Notes: generated by a model from the sequence alone, not told the origin. A stretch of DNA of 64,000 nt from Apostichopus japonicus (GCF_037975245.1 NC_092583.1:3342764-3406763); one strand, 5' to 3'. Counted from the first letter of the stretch, positions 1 to 15,080 are shown. A program made the numbers and translations.

Positions 1-3000
1 CATCTCACCTCTATCCTCCCATTCACGTTTTTAGCTACCTGTAAGACATTTCTTGAACACTAACGGATCACAAAACCCTGAGTGAAAGTTTAAAGATACC
101 AAAGAAAATGTTGTATATCTCCTATTTCCTTTTTATTCCCTCTCACTTTGCTGAACATTTCAAAACATTTTCATATTGGATCCTCCCATTAAATATGAGA
201 GTGCTGGAATGAAATGCTTCAAAATTTATGAACGTACTTTACTGTATAACGAGGTTTCTTAATGTGGAAGAGCAATTTGTAAATAATCATAAATATCATC
301 TCTTCCTTTCATATACCATACATCTTCCTTCGAATGTCTTACAGTTCATCTGATGAAATCACAAGCTAATGTTCAGTTAATTAGACTCCCCAGGATACCA
401 TCAAACCATCTCTGCTATTGCCGCAGGGATGCTAAACACTTGTTACCATGCCAACCATAGATGATTCCCCCCCCCATTCTTTTATTTTACATTTTGATCT
501 GTCGGCTGAACATTAAGGCCATTACTGAGAGAGCTAACCGCACGAAGGAATAGCAAGCATCCTTAATATCAGAAATAAGAATACAGCGGCATTGACATCT
601 AAAAGGAACGAGGTTGAACGGGGTACAGTATAAGTGATTTGTAAAAGACGTAAAAATGAGCAAAAATTTTATTTTGACCAGATTTGGGACACATGGATGG
701 ACAGGGACTAGAATGTATACCATATTATATACTGTAAGTGCAAAGAATTGTTTACTCCTGAAACCAAATAAGCACTAATGCTGACATGCCCTTGGAATAA
801 TATCAATAATAATTTCTTAACATTGTTTTTTATCCTTCCTGAATCAATCTGCACCATCAAATTCTTCCTCCTCCTCCATTATCTCACCCCCCCCCCCGGG
901 GGCCTTCCATTCTCTTCCAAATCATGATTAAACAAAGGAAAATATCCCCTCCCCCCACCCTAGGTTAATGTTACTCCACGAATGAACAGATTCCTGGTGT
1001 CAAGCAAACTGAAGACTGAGGAATCGTCCACCTTCATTAAAGGATTATTCCAGTGGCCGCTGTGTCTGTGTTGTACGAGATATTATTTCCCCTCCGTGGA
1101 GAAGTGAGTTAAATATTATTTAAAGAAAAGACTAAAAAACATTTCCAACTAACTTGCTGTGATGGTATTGCATTCTCTCTGTAGTCACCAGAGGCATACA
1201 TTCACAAAATAACACCAAAATTTGAAAAAGTCATATCATCGATCATATCTAGGATTTGGTTTTCACCTACAGACACAGCAGCAAATTTCTAGTATTATCA
1301 ATCATCTCCAGCCATTGGAATGTCCCTTTAATTTACAAAAGAAATCAATTTGTTTTCAGAAGTAATAGATTTATTATGATGTCTTACTAACAATTATTTC
1401 CCTTCTAAATCAATTGAAAACGTGTCAACATTTATTTGAATTCTTACACTTTATACAACATGGAGTACCTATTGGTTGTTGTCAAACTTCCACGAATGGC
1501 CAAGAATAATTATCGGTATAGTTTTTGTGCCTGTTTAGCAAATTGTCAAGAGATTTGACTGAGCCCTCATCAAATGCTCTGAACCAGCAGCCTGACAGGT
1601 AGATGACTCCCAGACTCAAAAGTCTCCAAAGGTCAGACAAGTTTAACAACTATTACATCCACAGGGAGAGAAGATTGTGCCCTTAAAGCAGAACTTTTAG
1701 TTCTGGAATTTTTCGTCACAATCTGCCATCGGGTGGCAAGGGTAGTAACAGATCCTGCCAGGTACGACAGCAGACATGAAAACATAATGTTAAATCCATG
1801 AATACCACCACACCAGAGACTATGCGATTAGCCATGTCAAATTTGGAGATTTTTAAAGTTAAAAACAAAAGGAGTACGAGGGATACAATTTGTGGGACGT
1901 AATTGTATTTGGCGATGGATTTTAGGCAGTTTGATACACCCTCACAAGTTTTGGGAAAAGCCAAAAGGTTGGTTAAGGACATGGATTTCTTTGATTACCA
2001 ATGAGATGTTGCAATCCAAAGTTACTGTACAGTAAATATCACATGACATGCTCGGAACAATGCAAATGACAAACTATTTAATGCGAATTCAGGAAGTCGG
2101 TTGATCTAGCCGTTTTCATGTCGTAACATGTCTCCAGTCTGTGTCAAGTCAAGCTAATATTATGGAAATAGAGATCAGCACACATTGGAAGGGGTGCACC
2201 CATGCAATGATAGTACCGGCCAATAATAGGAGATATCCCCCTTCTGTCTGTATCGCTAAACTTTCCATCAACTTGCAGATATTTTGCTAACTCATACAAA
2301 CACTTGAAATTTTTTGTCCTTATTTTCGTCATAGTCATTTGTAACGATTGGGTAGGTCCCCCCCTCCCTTTCAAATATCGGTATCACCCAATATATGGGA
2401 TTTTAAGTAAATCAGATATCCGTGAAAGCCTATTGTAGTAATATCAAGATGAAACGCTAGTCCATAGTACTACAACAGTATAGGCCTAATTCGTGTGCAG
2501 TATCTAAAGAGTAATCAGTAATGGAAGACTACAGTGCCTCAAACAAGCGGTACCAGGTTAAAACACAAATAATAAACAAGTGTGTGAGTTTCAGTCCTCC
2601 TAATGAAGTTTTCTTGTACAACAGTGAGTGGGCAGCAGGGCCCAGGAGTCATATACAGGCCATTTAAACACCATAATAAATACTTTTTGACCTAATTAAT
2701 AAAAACTTATTAGATCACTATTGAGTTTGGCAACCATAATTTAAGACAGTGTATAAGGAACCACCCCCTCCCTACACAGGAAGTAAAGGATGACCCAGAA
2801 TGAAAAGTCAAAGGGCAAAGTGGTAATAAAACGATGTCAAGAAATGAATTTTACAGAGCCCAATGATGTTGCTCAAGTGCAAAATGTTACTTACTTTACA
2901 CGTTATGATAAAATCCAATGTAAAAAAATTGCTCATTTTTTAATTTGATTTTCTAGGTGCCATTTTGTTTATTGGTCTTCATTCATAACACAGTACCTAT

Positions 3001-5891
3001 GAAACCATATTTAGTAATGAAATGAAACCAATTCACGGAACCCCACCCGGTTTATGTCCAATATCATTTCCAATTCAACTTTGATGGCTTAAAGTGTGGT
3101 GACCGTGTCTTTCGAGTATATTCTGATCTTTTCTTCAATTCTGTCAAATCCAATGAAAAAGTGCAGCCTTCAGAATCCTTTAAGCAATCCCAATATATAT
3201 TCAGCACAGCAGGGGCTTGTGGTACCTTGCAGAGCCCAGGAACATTATCCATATGTTGGGTCAAAGGTCAACCAAGGGATTACATGGAATGTATCTACTA
3301 CCAACATTAATGCTAGCATTCCTTTTTCAAATAATAAACTTCTCTAAACATTTTTGAACATTTTCAGTGAATTTTCTTATCTCTCTTTTTTTTTCATGTA
3401 TGAGATAACAAATAAATCAGTTTTGAAGATATTGTTATGTAAATTTTTAATCGCAAGTCGGTTAGCATATCGGCTGATATCGAGAGAGATTGAGGGATGG
3501 ATGAGAGCAGCTAGGGATGAAATAAAGGCAGAGATGAGCAAATATGAGAGGAAGCTTTTTCAAATAACATCTATGAAATTCTCCTCCTACCCCTACCTAG
3601 ACCTCTCCCGGGCCCGGCCGGCCTCTCCAAACTCCTCATCATTCCTAGCATATCCAATCCCATTCAGAATGTATGTAACATTTTTCTTCAGTGAAGTGGA
3701 AACAAGACATTTAGAAGCAATGTGGATTTAATTGTTTTTAATGGATTTCTACATCAATGACATCAAACCAGCGACTTTGCCAGACATTTTAGGGTTGGGG
3801 AGGGGGAGGGGTTAGTGCACAGCAAATGGGACCAACAGTTGGGAGGCATGGAATATTGGTGATGCCAGCTACAGTGTGAGTGAGGATAGCCCAGCCATGT
3901 CAGCGTGGGGTTCAGGGATCCACTACAGGGTCCCTGATTGGGGTCATAGGAAATGGAAAACTACTGAAATTTTGGGGACTTTATCACTTCCTGAACTATC
4001 AGCTTCAAATCAACAGAATTGTGGAGGTAGACACAAATAACTTATAACTCAGGAGAAGACAAATTAGTTGTGTACCTTTTTAGTTTTGTGTTGGACATGG
4101 CAAATTTCATTTGGGAAATTGGAGTGTGGGGGAGAGGAGCACAAAGTGTTCAGGGGGCTTTGCCCTGCCCTGCCCCGACCCCCCCCCCACATTCTGCAAT
4201 CCCTTGGGAGATGCCACTGCCTTAAAAGCAGTTGATCTTGATAACAAAAAAATGATGCTGTGCAATATAAGTACAAAAAATCTCACGATATTGTTGCTCA
4301 TTAGCTACGTAGACCAATCAACTATTTCATTTCAACTTTAAAATTAAGGTGAGCATCAAATGTTTTGAAGGTGTCTGTGTTTCATAATTTGGCGAACGAA
4401 ACCAAATTCAGGAACTACTCTACTCCATTGATGACTCAGCCTAGAAGCAGGGAAGAAGCTCCAGCGGGGTTCCCGAGTGTGGACGGCAATTACAATCCTA
4501 TCCTGAGTTTTGATACTCGTTAGATCTGGAAAACTAGGTGCTGGCCGACCTACCCGAAAAGTTGCTGCAAAGACCCAAAAGGTCTCAGCCCTCCGACAGT
4601 TGAATATTTATAGCTATACCGACTCTTTCCTGTGTTTTTCTTTAACAGGGATGTCTCCCGAGTTAGGATTGTTGATAATCGGTGAATTAATACACCCACC
4701 CACTCGAGATAGAGAGGCACACCCAATATTGAAAAAATCCACACACAATGGTTCAGATTTATGCATCGTTTGATGTATCACTCACGCTCTCTGCTACCGA
4801 TCGTTCGCAAAATGTGTGCTATGCACCTACTTCGACCACAGATCCCCCCAGTGATATTTGCACAGTCAACGAATGTAAACAACACTTGAATAACACAAAT
4901 AGCAGAATGAAAAGCCTTTACTTCACATTTTAACTTGATTATCCAGTTGACAATTTTTGGGTCCTGAAAGATGCTGAAATTGGTCAAACTGAGTGCAATA
5001 AAACAGGCAGTAAAACAGGTCTCGAAATGTTACCCCAAAAAGTTTGCACTTTAAGGCTAGTGGTAACGGGGAAAGAGGGAAAATCGCAGTTTAAGGCAAC
5101 TTATGCAATGCAAAATATATATAAATATTATATAAATATTTGGAGATTCTTTTCCCTTTGCTTTTCTTTCATTTCAATTCACTTTGTGAGGAGACCATGT
5201 CAAATATGAAGTGAAAGAGGATGTGGGGGGGGGGGGTTGAGAGAAAAAATATATCCAGCCACTTTGATTGATAAGCGTCTCTCATCATTGACTGATAGCA
5301 GCCAACTTTTCAACTTTCAATCGAATGATGGAAAACTCAAACATAGGATTTTTTGTTTTTGTATTTCCTGCACGTATTCCTCAAATATCACTGTACATCC
5401 ATATCAACATTGGGGAATACCCGCAACTTTGGCAACATAGAACAGGGTCATAATTATACTTACAATAACACAGCATGTAATCAAGTAATTGCACCAATGC
5501 AGTCAGTGAACGGTAAACACAATCGAGTAAAAATGTCGAGTTACAAAAAACCACAACCAATCAACTTATTGGACCAATGCCGTCATCGAACTACAAAATT
5601 GTTTTGTGCCTAACATACTGTAATGGGAAGAGGTCCTGTACTCCTGTCGGTGGTACCCTCTCCCTCACTCAACTTTTGGTGATAATCATGGGTACAGAAA
5701 AGCCATTATGGTCCTATGAGCAATAAGTTTTCATGAATGAAGTTTAAAAAAACAAAACAAAAAGCATCAATTATGTGGGTAATAAGAAAATAATATGCAA
5801 CGCTGAGCAAACAGAAAGGGATGTCAAAGGTCGTCAGTATTGCTTCCAAAAATGCTAGTGAGTCAGATACTGGTCACCCATGTCATGCTCT
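1..5891. other. No gene seen; intergenic or intronic sequence
   Basis: Open frames are short and lack recognisable domains or consistent splice sites. The interval contains C or G homopolymers near 470, 888, 4182 and 5224. Confidence 0.6.
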
Positions 5892-6212
5892 GAAAAAGTT
5901 AACTTTCCATTGCTTGCAAGTGAAGTTTTTTTCTTGTCGCTACAAAATGCAGACAGTCAGGAAACGTGATACCTTGTTATATTTTATCTAGACCTGAGAT
6001 GTCCATCGCTACTATGTGCACTGTGTTGTGGGTATTGACCGTAGCTGTATGTACTGACTGTACACTAGTGTCTAATTACCAATGGTAGCAAGCTGTGTGT
6101 GTTTTCTGGGATCGGTGGTGGTGTCTAACACTTCTGTTACACCTCAATCGACACTAGGTCAGATTACCGGGCATGAGACATTTCTTTGTGCGCGAGTCTT
6201 CACACCCTTTAA
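5892..6212 (-). mobile_element. TTAA MITE family, copy A, one end missing
   Basis: Reverse-oriented relative to the copies at 10.3 and 61.0 kb. It shares CTGAGATGTCCATCG, GTACTGACTGTACACTAGTG, GGGATCGGTGGTGGTGTC and the end GCGAGTCTTCACACCC followed by TTAA (6209-6212). The opposite terminus (GGGGCGAGTCTTCAATG in the others) is absent beyond about 5892. Confidence 0.8.
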
Positions 6213-9200
6213 TATCATTCCCTTAAACACCAGATATGGTTTACTGATTGCATGTAATCTATTTTGATTGGCTAAGAGCCTGAATCAATTCGTGACACAT
6301 TAACTGAAACCATTCTGGAGTCTACATACTTTAATACCGATATCGTACAGGAGTATGAACCAAATGTGAGTGGCTTATCCTCGTATTTTGTAACAAGGCT
6401 GGGCGGAAACTGTAAATCTTCACCTTACTTTGAAGGACATACTGTAGTCTTAGGGGCTTGAGATTTTGACCGTTGATGATCATGTATTGTAAATGGTTTA
6501 ATCTGCAATTAAGATTTTCTTTTGTTTGCTAAAGCAGATGTGTTAAGGAGAAATGACCTTGCTATATACATATATAGATTTACTGTTAAGCCTTTGTTAA
6601 TAACTATGAGGAAATTCTTGTCCATTGTTCTTTTAAGTCACAATGACCTCCTTCAGAGACATCTTTCATTGTAAATCATAAATTGTTCGGTCTTTACTAA
6701 AGATGAAGGCGCCTATGACATTGAGTACCCATTTTTTTTTTACACTCTTAATGAGAATTCTGATTGTACTTATGCAAGCAATTTCACTTACATATAATTA
6801 AAATGTTGAACTATACACAGAATTATCGAAGTCAAAGTATATACATACTATGTTAATGGAAGATGCTGTTACACAGCAAACTTAATACTGTTTGCTGCAT
6901 GGAAAGAAAAAACAAAGAAAAAAAAAGGGAAAAAAAGACAAAGCAAAAAAACCTTGGGAGAGAGTCAGGAACATTGACGCTGTCTGCTAATTAGGGCAGA
7001 CAGTCCCACCTAAACCCCGCCCACCATTTAAGGACGATATCAAACAAAGATGTTATTCTTTGCTGAGAGGCAATCTTATTACGTACAGCTGACTGATGTA
7101 CTGAAGTCGACAGGCATGCATGCCACTTAGAACATGGTATAGGAAATAGGATCAGCTACTGTATGTGTCTCCAATCATCAAACCATCACATAGAGTCATC
7201 AGGATGGTGAATGAAGAGAGGAGTGTATCCAAGATTGCAGGTTACAACTGTTCTCGTTAAACAGAGCTTTGTAAATGTAATGGACACTGATTACATAGAA
7301 TTTCACTATAACCTACATGTTTTGCTTTAACATAGTTTTATTTGGAATGACAATTGAAAAGTTGAACAAAGGCAACCCTCCCCCACCCAACCCCCTCCCC
7401 CAATGGCATGGATTCTATAGCAAATAGAACTTGTTTTAAGCATCTGATTCGCAGACAAGTCTTACACTGTGTTTGCTCCATATAGCGGCTCAGTTTGTTC
7501 GGATACGTGCAAGGGCAACAACATGTGTATAGTTGGCTGTTGTGTACATAACAGAATGTGGTTAGGGAATACGCAACACAATTAAGGCATAGATATCCTT
7601 TTGTTCATTCGTTTTTGCTTGCTTTTCTCTCTTCCTCTTCCGCGCCTCGAGCACCCTTCCGGGTGGATATGCATGCATTATAAGTCACTATTATTATGTA
7701 GATATGCATGTTTCATCCTCTGTTGACTCCTTTATAAACAAAACATTTTTGGTTTGCTCATTCTTTGCCAAGGGACAAAAATTTAGTGGAGAAAAAGTTC
7801 CTCATCATAACAGTATGATTGTAGGGAACCGGTCAAAACTATGTATAAGATCAATTTAGGCCATCATGATAGGCATCCCTTTGGGTATCTTTATAAAGGA
7901 AGGCATAATATAGCTTTAAGCTCAAACATGGCAACAATAATCCACCATGTAATAAATCCCACTGAATGATCTTATTACTATTGTTAGCTTTGATTGGAGG
8001 CCAGCTGTATCAAAAAAATATTAAATTAATTTTGTGATGAAGTCTGTCCAACTCTTCCATCCAACTCCCATCCTCCCCTTCCCCCAATTGCATAAAAGGT
8101 AGTATTTAAAAGAAATCTTAGCCTAAGTTGTAAATACTTGACTACATAACTCCTCCCCACACCTGTTCCACCCCCGACCCATTCCACCACCCGTTCTTCC
8201 CCCACCCGTTCTTCCCCCACCCATTCTCTCTCCCCCCCATAAATCTTAACTATATCACCATTCCCCTCTCTCTCAGAGGTTTGGATTTCAGCTACACCAC
8301 TGAAAGATCAATATGTAACGAATTGTCTGACATGGCAAAAATAAAAGTAGAAATTAAAGCATTTTCTATAATTGGGACAATCACTTTCAATCAATACTGT
8401 TGGACATGGGTACGTACCAATCATGCCAATTTAAGTAACTAAGGATTTTCCATTTCAAAAAATAACTATAACATTTCAACATAAACCAAAGAAATACTAA
8501 AACAAATTAAAAAATGAAATGAAATAAAATAAAACTTAATTTAAAAAATTCCAAAGAAATATCAAAATAAGTTGTACTTCACCAGTTTTGTTGGTATACC
8601 TTGGTAAGAGTCAGGGTAAGTTGGAATCTCCAAATTTAATCCACTTTTTCAGTTTAGTCCAGAGTAAAGTTTTCAAAGATCTCAAGTCCCAGAACTCTTT
8701 ATGTATAAGTCCTTCTCAATGATATATACAACCTTTTTACTCCTACTGTATAGAGAGGTGTTAATGCATAGTGTATTTCACAAAGTCCTAAAGCCTCAAA
8801 AATTTCCTGAATGGTAAAAATTTCGATCGAAAAACCCTCCCAGCAAACAGATCAGATATAGGACTTATGCAAATGCAGCAGCATTTTGAAATACGACACC
8901 GACGTTTGACGACCGACACACCAATGTCTCTTCTTATACAATAAAACCTGTTTTGTAAATGTGTTCGTGCAATGACAGCCTAGTTCAAACACCTGCTGAG
9001 GACTCCTATTCACACACACACACACAGCTAGCTCAGAATCCAAACCATCAAAAACAGTTGTCATTCACTGTGTGTATCAATCCCAATTCGGCAGATTTTC
9101 TGCAAAGTTAGCAGAATCCAAACCAATTGATTGGTTGCCTACAAAACCAGCTGAGAGTTATTTTTTTTTATTCCTGACTGATTTGTTCAGTACTGTGTGT

Positions 9201-10347
9201 GGTGTATGCTGATATCAATGTACACATTGAAGAACAGTACACAACACAGTAAACTATCACTGCAGCAGGGCTCTGTGTACCAGGGTGATAAGCTAATCTC
9301 TGCCTTGTACCTGTAAGTAGTATGCAGGCACACAGAGGGAGGAGTACCTGTTGAGACTTTGAATACTGACAGCTGTATGTAATCAAGTCCACTCGGACTG
9401 GGTGGAATAGAGCTGAGATTATCAAACGGATCCTAATTGTGTAACTACCACCCAAATCTCTTTGCATAACCCAACTTGTAGCCTCCTATATTGGGAAATG
9501 AGAAAATCAGGAATTGTACTCTTAATATTTAGGTAGATGGGTTTTTTTTTGTCTTTTTTGTGTGTGTGGCTGGAACTTTAAACTGTACAGGCAATATTAC
9601 CGATACAGCTACTGTATAAACAAAAAGTTAATCAGTATTGTAATAACCAACAATTACTTACAAATTAAAAAAGGCAAGTTTAATACGTGGGTTCATGAAC
9701 AAACCAATTCGTAATATAGACATGGAATTCTTCCGGTAAATGAAGGTCCGTTACCACCGCGATATGAACTACGATTGGGCAGGGAAAGTTCGGACTTCAT
9801 GGTCAAAGACAGAGTGGAACGTGGGTAGGACCAGGAGGGGGGTCACAAGTCCCTTGCATGCAAACTTGTTCGTAAGTACCGGGGCAAATTTGGGGTGGAT
9901 ACTGAAAAAAAAACCTGATTCATTAAAACCGAGGGTGTGGCAGAGATTGACATTTGGAAAGATCTGTCTATCACCAGTCTACTTAATGAAATAGGTAACG
10001 TAACGAAACATGGATCTTATGTGTGGCTCGGTCAATATTGAAAAAATGGAATAATTTGATGCGTGATAAAGTTTTTGTAACATTATTGAAGGATCTGAAC
10101 TTTTCGTTTGTATCTTATAAAACACTTCCACCGTTCCTGCATATAAAAACTGCCATCATGCTTGCACTTGTCTAGAAAATTTACCTATTTTGAAAAACAT
10201 TTTATTAAATATAATGTGCAATATTCGTACCAGATAAATTATTCCCTGAAAAAAAGTGTAAATAGTTAGATTTTGCTTATAAAATATTTAATTATGGGAC
10301 TGCTACAACGATATGTGTAAGCAGAATGGGTAACATTTTTTTGTCAG
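6213..10347. other. No gene seen
   Basis: AT-rich with A-rich stretches (about 6905-6950), a short CA run near 9012-9026 and the C-rich repeat listed separately. No supported coding sequence. Confidence 0.6.
8150..8245. repeat. C-rich CCCACCCGTTCTTCC repeat
   Basis: Three near-copies of CCCACCCGTTCTTCC / CCCACCCATTCTCTC within a C-rich stretch. Confidence 0.7.
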
Positions 10348-10715
10348 TTAAAGGGTGTGAAGACTCGCTCAAAAAGAAACGTCTAAAGCCGGTATCTGAC
10401 CTAGTTTCGAATGAGGTGCAATAGATGTGTTAGACACCACCATCGATCCCAGAAAATACACACACACAGCTTGCTACCGTCGGTAGTTAGACACCAGTGT
10501 ACAGTCAGTACATACAGCTGCGCTCAATACCCACAGCACAGTGTACAAACGATACAGCGATGGACATCTCAGGTCCAGCTAAAAAATAACAAGGTATTAC
10601 GTTTCATTACTGTCTGCATTTTGTAGCGACAAGAGAAAAACTTCACTTGCAAGCAACGGAAAGTTAATTTTTTCACAGGGCGGCACACGGTTTGGGGCGA
10701 GTCTTCAATGCCTTT
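10348..10715 (+). mobile_element. TTAA MITE family, copy B
   Basis: Begins TTAAAGGGTGTGAAGACTCG and ends GGGGCGAGTCTTCAATGCC, so the termini are inverted over GAAGACTCGC. The interior matches copies A and C closely. The left flank is TTAA while the right flank reads TTTA, probably a mutated duplication. No protein is encoded. Confidence 0.82.
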
Positions 10716-13700
10716 ATGTCAGGTTAGTTTTTTCCTCGTCTGGTCAGGTGTTGTTGTTGTTTTTGGTAAGTATGACAGGCAAGTATTAAAATGGGAAGTG
10801 TAGGTTTTGTAAAGGAAGGAAATTAAATGGAGAAAGGTAAGCAATAGAATGTGAAAATTTCCTATCTATAGTTATATATCACTATGTCATACAAGGAAAC
10901 ACCAGGCCTCATCTATTATTATCCCATTAGCCATGCCAAACTTTTGTGACAGTTGTCATAAGTTTGGTATATACAATAGGGGGTAAACCAAGTATGTACA
11001 GTATCATATCATAGATTGGCCCTTCAGGGTGAAAACATACATGATGGAGGAATGGTTATTTATTTGTTGTGGGGGGGGGATGGGAGGAGGGAGGATATTT
11101 GGTCATTAATTCTCTGCAAACTCAATCCCGACAACGCTTCAACACTGTCAGTCAAACTGCCCACCCACCCGCTTCCTATTGAACAATTAGTTGTTGATTA
11201 CAAACTATATCTGGGTTCTGTGTATAGCATAATTGGTTCACAAAATCAGGTAAAGTATCCCTTCATCACCCACCACCCACTCCTACTGTACTACAGGGGG
11301 TTCAACAAAAATACTGCACACACACAGACATGTACAGTTATAGTATACAAATATTCAAATCTGTCAAGTTGGGGAGAGAAAATCTATGGTATTTTGTCAT
11401 TGATAAACTCGGGTAGGGAGGAATTTCGTACAGTGACATAAATATACGATTGTCCTTCTGGCTAGAATTAATTCTGGACTGGAAGGCAAATTTGAGAAGG
11501 TGATATAATTTTGAGGTCACAGGACCTAGCTGAGTGTAGTTAGAGGTACTATGATGGGACATCCTACTAATATATATATTTAAAATGAAACTGTCAGAGA
11601 TGAACCACTGACTGAACTTAGCAGGAAGAGAGGAAAAGATTGGAGGCGGGCAAAATTAGCCTGCTAGCTGTTCAACATAAAAGCGACTTATTTTGTATCA
11701 CATTTTTCTACGGTTAAGAAAACTTTATGAAATTATTTTCATGGACACAACTTGAAACCTTAAAGGATGACTTTAGGTTTAAAAACAATCACTTTGATAT
11801 GTTTTAGATCCCGAAAAACGGTTGATATCCGTCCCGGTTGTGTTTCTATATAACTCTTTGCAAAATTTTTGAGAAAATGAACCTTTCAACAGCTAGTATC
11901 TAGTCTAACAAAAGTAACAAGCATATAGTGTGCCACTGAGTCAATTCCTCAGAGGGTAAACATCTGAATTTACAGCTTGAAAATGACATATTATTAAATG
12001 TATTACAATTTTTTTTTTAAAGGACATTGATGCTGACCTGCTTGTATAATTGTAAGTTCATTTTTTTGGGGGGGGGGGGGTTTAGAATATGTAAAAAGTT
12101 CAATGGAACATTACATTTAGGCCTATACTGAAGAGCCTATATATGTAATCATCAATTCAGCCTTAACAGGGGACATTCCAGAGACTTGACACTTATGTGA
12201 ACGATAAATATCTTGAATATCTACATAGCTATGGAAACATATTCCTAACCCTCACATTTTTATTTTTTTTCTCTTGGACTTGGAACCAACCAAAGACTTA
12301 AAATTCTGCCTCCCCCCCCCCCCAAAGAATGGTTTCTGTTTACTTTGTACCTATTTCCCAGAAAATCCTTCATGATTAATGGCCATTTTTTATAACTATA
12401 TTCATAAATTATGACACACACCTCACCTTTACCTTTTTGAAGTGCACTGCTGAAATAAATAGAGAGAGTAAGAGCGAGAGAGAGTGTACAGGGGGGCAAA
12501 CAAAATCAGGGCAACACACCATGTCTAAAGAAGCCAAGCATGACGGCTTTTGAACCCCTTCTAAAAATGGAGTGATTCTTCTTTTGTTGGAAGGGAAGGC
12601 ATTTTGACACTAATATTGTTTGCAGAATAATAGAAGCTAGGTAATCTATAACCTTGATTCAGTCATCTGCACAGTAACAGGGCCTTCGCCTTCAGTTACA
12701 AGCGGTTAGTAATGGGTAAATCAGAAAAGAATGGTACGACCTTTACTTTCCTTCCATACCGCTTGAAAAAGCACACAAATTAAGAATTCTGTTTCACCCC
12801 CCCCCCTCCCCGTTCAAAACAAAGGTTGACCTTTTTTTTGGAGGGGGGGATATATAACCTTTTCATTGATAAAAAAGGAAAAAGGTGTAACAGAATTACA
12901 TCAAAGAGAAGAATAAATTGAGAGTAACCTTTACAAAACTGGGATAAAACTTGTTCTGGGTAGACTCAGTGTAGGTCTGCAAGACTAGTGAGAGAGATAG
13001 CCAAAGATTTAACTGTTTATATTTTTGCCTAAAGTGTGTTGTGGGATAAAGACTGGTACAGTTATAAAGGGGAGGGGGGGGGGTAGGGGTGGGAGGAGCA
13101 GAAAAAGTGGCAATATCAGCATCAGATATTTAGGTGGGAAGGGGGAGAGGATGGGGCTGAGGGAAGAATGGTTGTGTAGAAAACTTCACAAACCATTGAC
13201 AAAAAGGTTTGTATTGATTGATATGTGAGTTTTGAGGTCCTACAAATTATACAGTAAGCACACTTGGTATATAACTCATTCACTCGGTGAAAATGTGAAC
13301 ATATCATGTACATGTCAAATTTGCTTGAAGGTAAGGTCATCATTAATTAGGTTATGGCTTTCAAATTTAATCAATGCTAAAAAACTTCTTTTTTTTTTTT
13401 AAATTGTTATTTGTTTCACCCTGAAAGTTTGGATCTTCCAAATTAACTCACAGACATTTGAGGAATGTCAAGTTGGACAAATGAAATGTGACAGATAGGG
13501 ACAATGCTTTTGTGGTCGGCAGTAAACAAACGCTCCTTGAAGGAAGTATGCCACTGACCATTATCCAACTCTCTAGCATATTACGGGTGCAATCAGAATA
13601 CTGATGACTATCCAATGTCACCTCCCACTATATTATATACACATATAGATATTTATCAGTATATATATAATGTACATATATATTATTTACAATCAGCATA

Positions 13701-13721
13701 CAATCAGCAGACATACACTCA
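10716..13721. other. No gene seen
   Basis: Contains G/C homopolymers near 11070, 12067, 12310, 12796 and 13072, and a TA-rich stretch at 13630-13690. A 141-codon open frame at 11016-11441 looks random. Confidence 0.6.
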
Positions 13722-13793
13722 GCGTCCATAGCCTAGTTTGTTAGGGTGTCCGCATAGAAGCGGGAGGTCCAGGTTCGAATCCCGGTGGAGGCT
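13722..13793 (+). repeat. tRNA-like head of a SINE
   Basis: An A-box-like TAGCCTAGTTTGTTAGG and a perfect B box GGTTCGAATCC lie at tRNA spacing. The ends GCGTCCA and TGGAGGC pair at six of seven positions, and a CCGC/GCGG stem lies in the anticodon position with a six-base loop. The imperfect loop and an unrelated 3' tail argue for a tRNA-derived SINE rather than a working tRNA gene. Confidence 0.6.
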
Positions 13794-14937
13794 GAAAGTT
13801 TTTCCGCTGTGATGGATTTTCCAACTCACTACAAAATTTTAAAATATATATACATGTATAAACTTGCTGATAATCAGTTGCCTGATGATCGATACAGTGA
13901 AAATCAATGTGTGCTTGAAACTCTGAGTTGCAACGCGATGGAATAGCGTGTTTATGTAGCTCTGCACCAGTTGTATTGAGCACTATACTGCTATTACTGA
14001 ACTTAATATACATGTCACTACAGTATATTTATATACATACATGTATACATACACACACATTTACCCACAAAGGCTATCTGCAGTTTTGTTAACAATTTTT
14101 ATACTCTTTAGATTGTTTATACTATGTACTATCTTACAGATGAGATCATATACAACAATAGAGGGTAACCTGGTCAGGAAATAACAGCAATAACTTACTA
14201 GGTCACATTTATTGACCACTGCTTTGAATGGACATTGTAATTATGTTGTGCAGTGCATCGACAGGAGTCTTAATAAACTAGGCAGAACAGAATTGACCAT
14301 TTTCTGACGGTAAATTTAAACAAAAACATATGAACATTGCAAAAAGCTTTGCATCCTGTTTAAACTTCTCACTCATTGGTAATTAATATGAGAGAGAAAG
14401 TTACCTGAAGATCTTCATGTTTCAAACTTCATGACACAATATCCTCTCCTAATGTCCTTTCCAATTATTCTCTTTTGTCAAACAATATTGGGTTAAAAAT
14501 TAAAATGTATATCACCTGCTATATTGTTTTACGTCACAACTTTTCGGAACAAACATGTTTTTTTTCCTTCTTTTTTTTCAATAATCATGTGTCCGATGTC
14601 GCATGGGGTTTTAAGAAAAAGTAGCTGGTAGTTATTGTCCGCAGAACATACCAGTCCCCCTCCCACCTCCACCCCGCCCCCCACCCATTCTCAACCAGCA
14701 ATGTTGGATAGTGATTAGGGGGGTACCTTCCAAAAATAATTCCAGAGCCCTACCCATCCAGTTTGACAATTTTTACTTTACACTAGTTACTTTATCTGCT
14801 TTACACACGCACAGGGTACAAACTAGGCCCAAAGAGAACCACAACGTCATTAGTTTCCTAAATTTGAGCAAAGTGGAGATAAGGTGGCAAGGGTACTCTT
14901 GTGAATGCCTGAAGGCTTAAGGACCAGGCATACCCAA

Positions 14938-15080
14938 TTAGTACCAGAGTATGGGCTGAATTAGTTCCAGATTGCAGGCTGAATTAGAGCCAAGAATGTG
15001 GGCTAAATTAGTGCCAGATTGTGGGCTGAATTAGTGCCAAGAATGTGGGCTGAATAAGTGCCAGATTGTGGGCTGAATTG
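14938..15080. repeat. 24-bp minisatellite, about six units
   Basis: The unit is approximately GTGGGCTGAATTAGTGCC plus AGATT or AAGAAT. The two variants alternate in the later units, suggesting a 48-bp higher-order unit. The first units are more diverged. Confidence 0.9.

Noticed and set aside
3354-3731. 125-codon plus-strand open frame with a basic/acidic stretch
   Set aside because: No recognisable domain; the middle derives from purine-rich sequence, and no splice or promoter context supports it.
9740-9994. 84-codon plus-strand frame with many charged and Trp residues
   Set aside because: No family resemblance and no flanking splice signals that extend it.
13722-13793. Functional tRNA gene
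   Set aside because: The B box and acceptor pairing are good, but the anticodon loop is the wrong size and the 3' tail looks like a SINE body.
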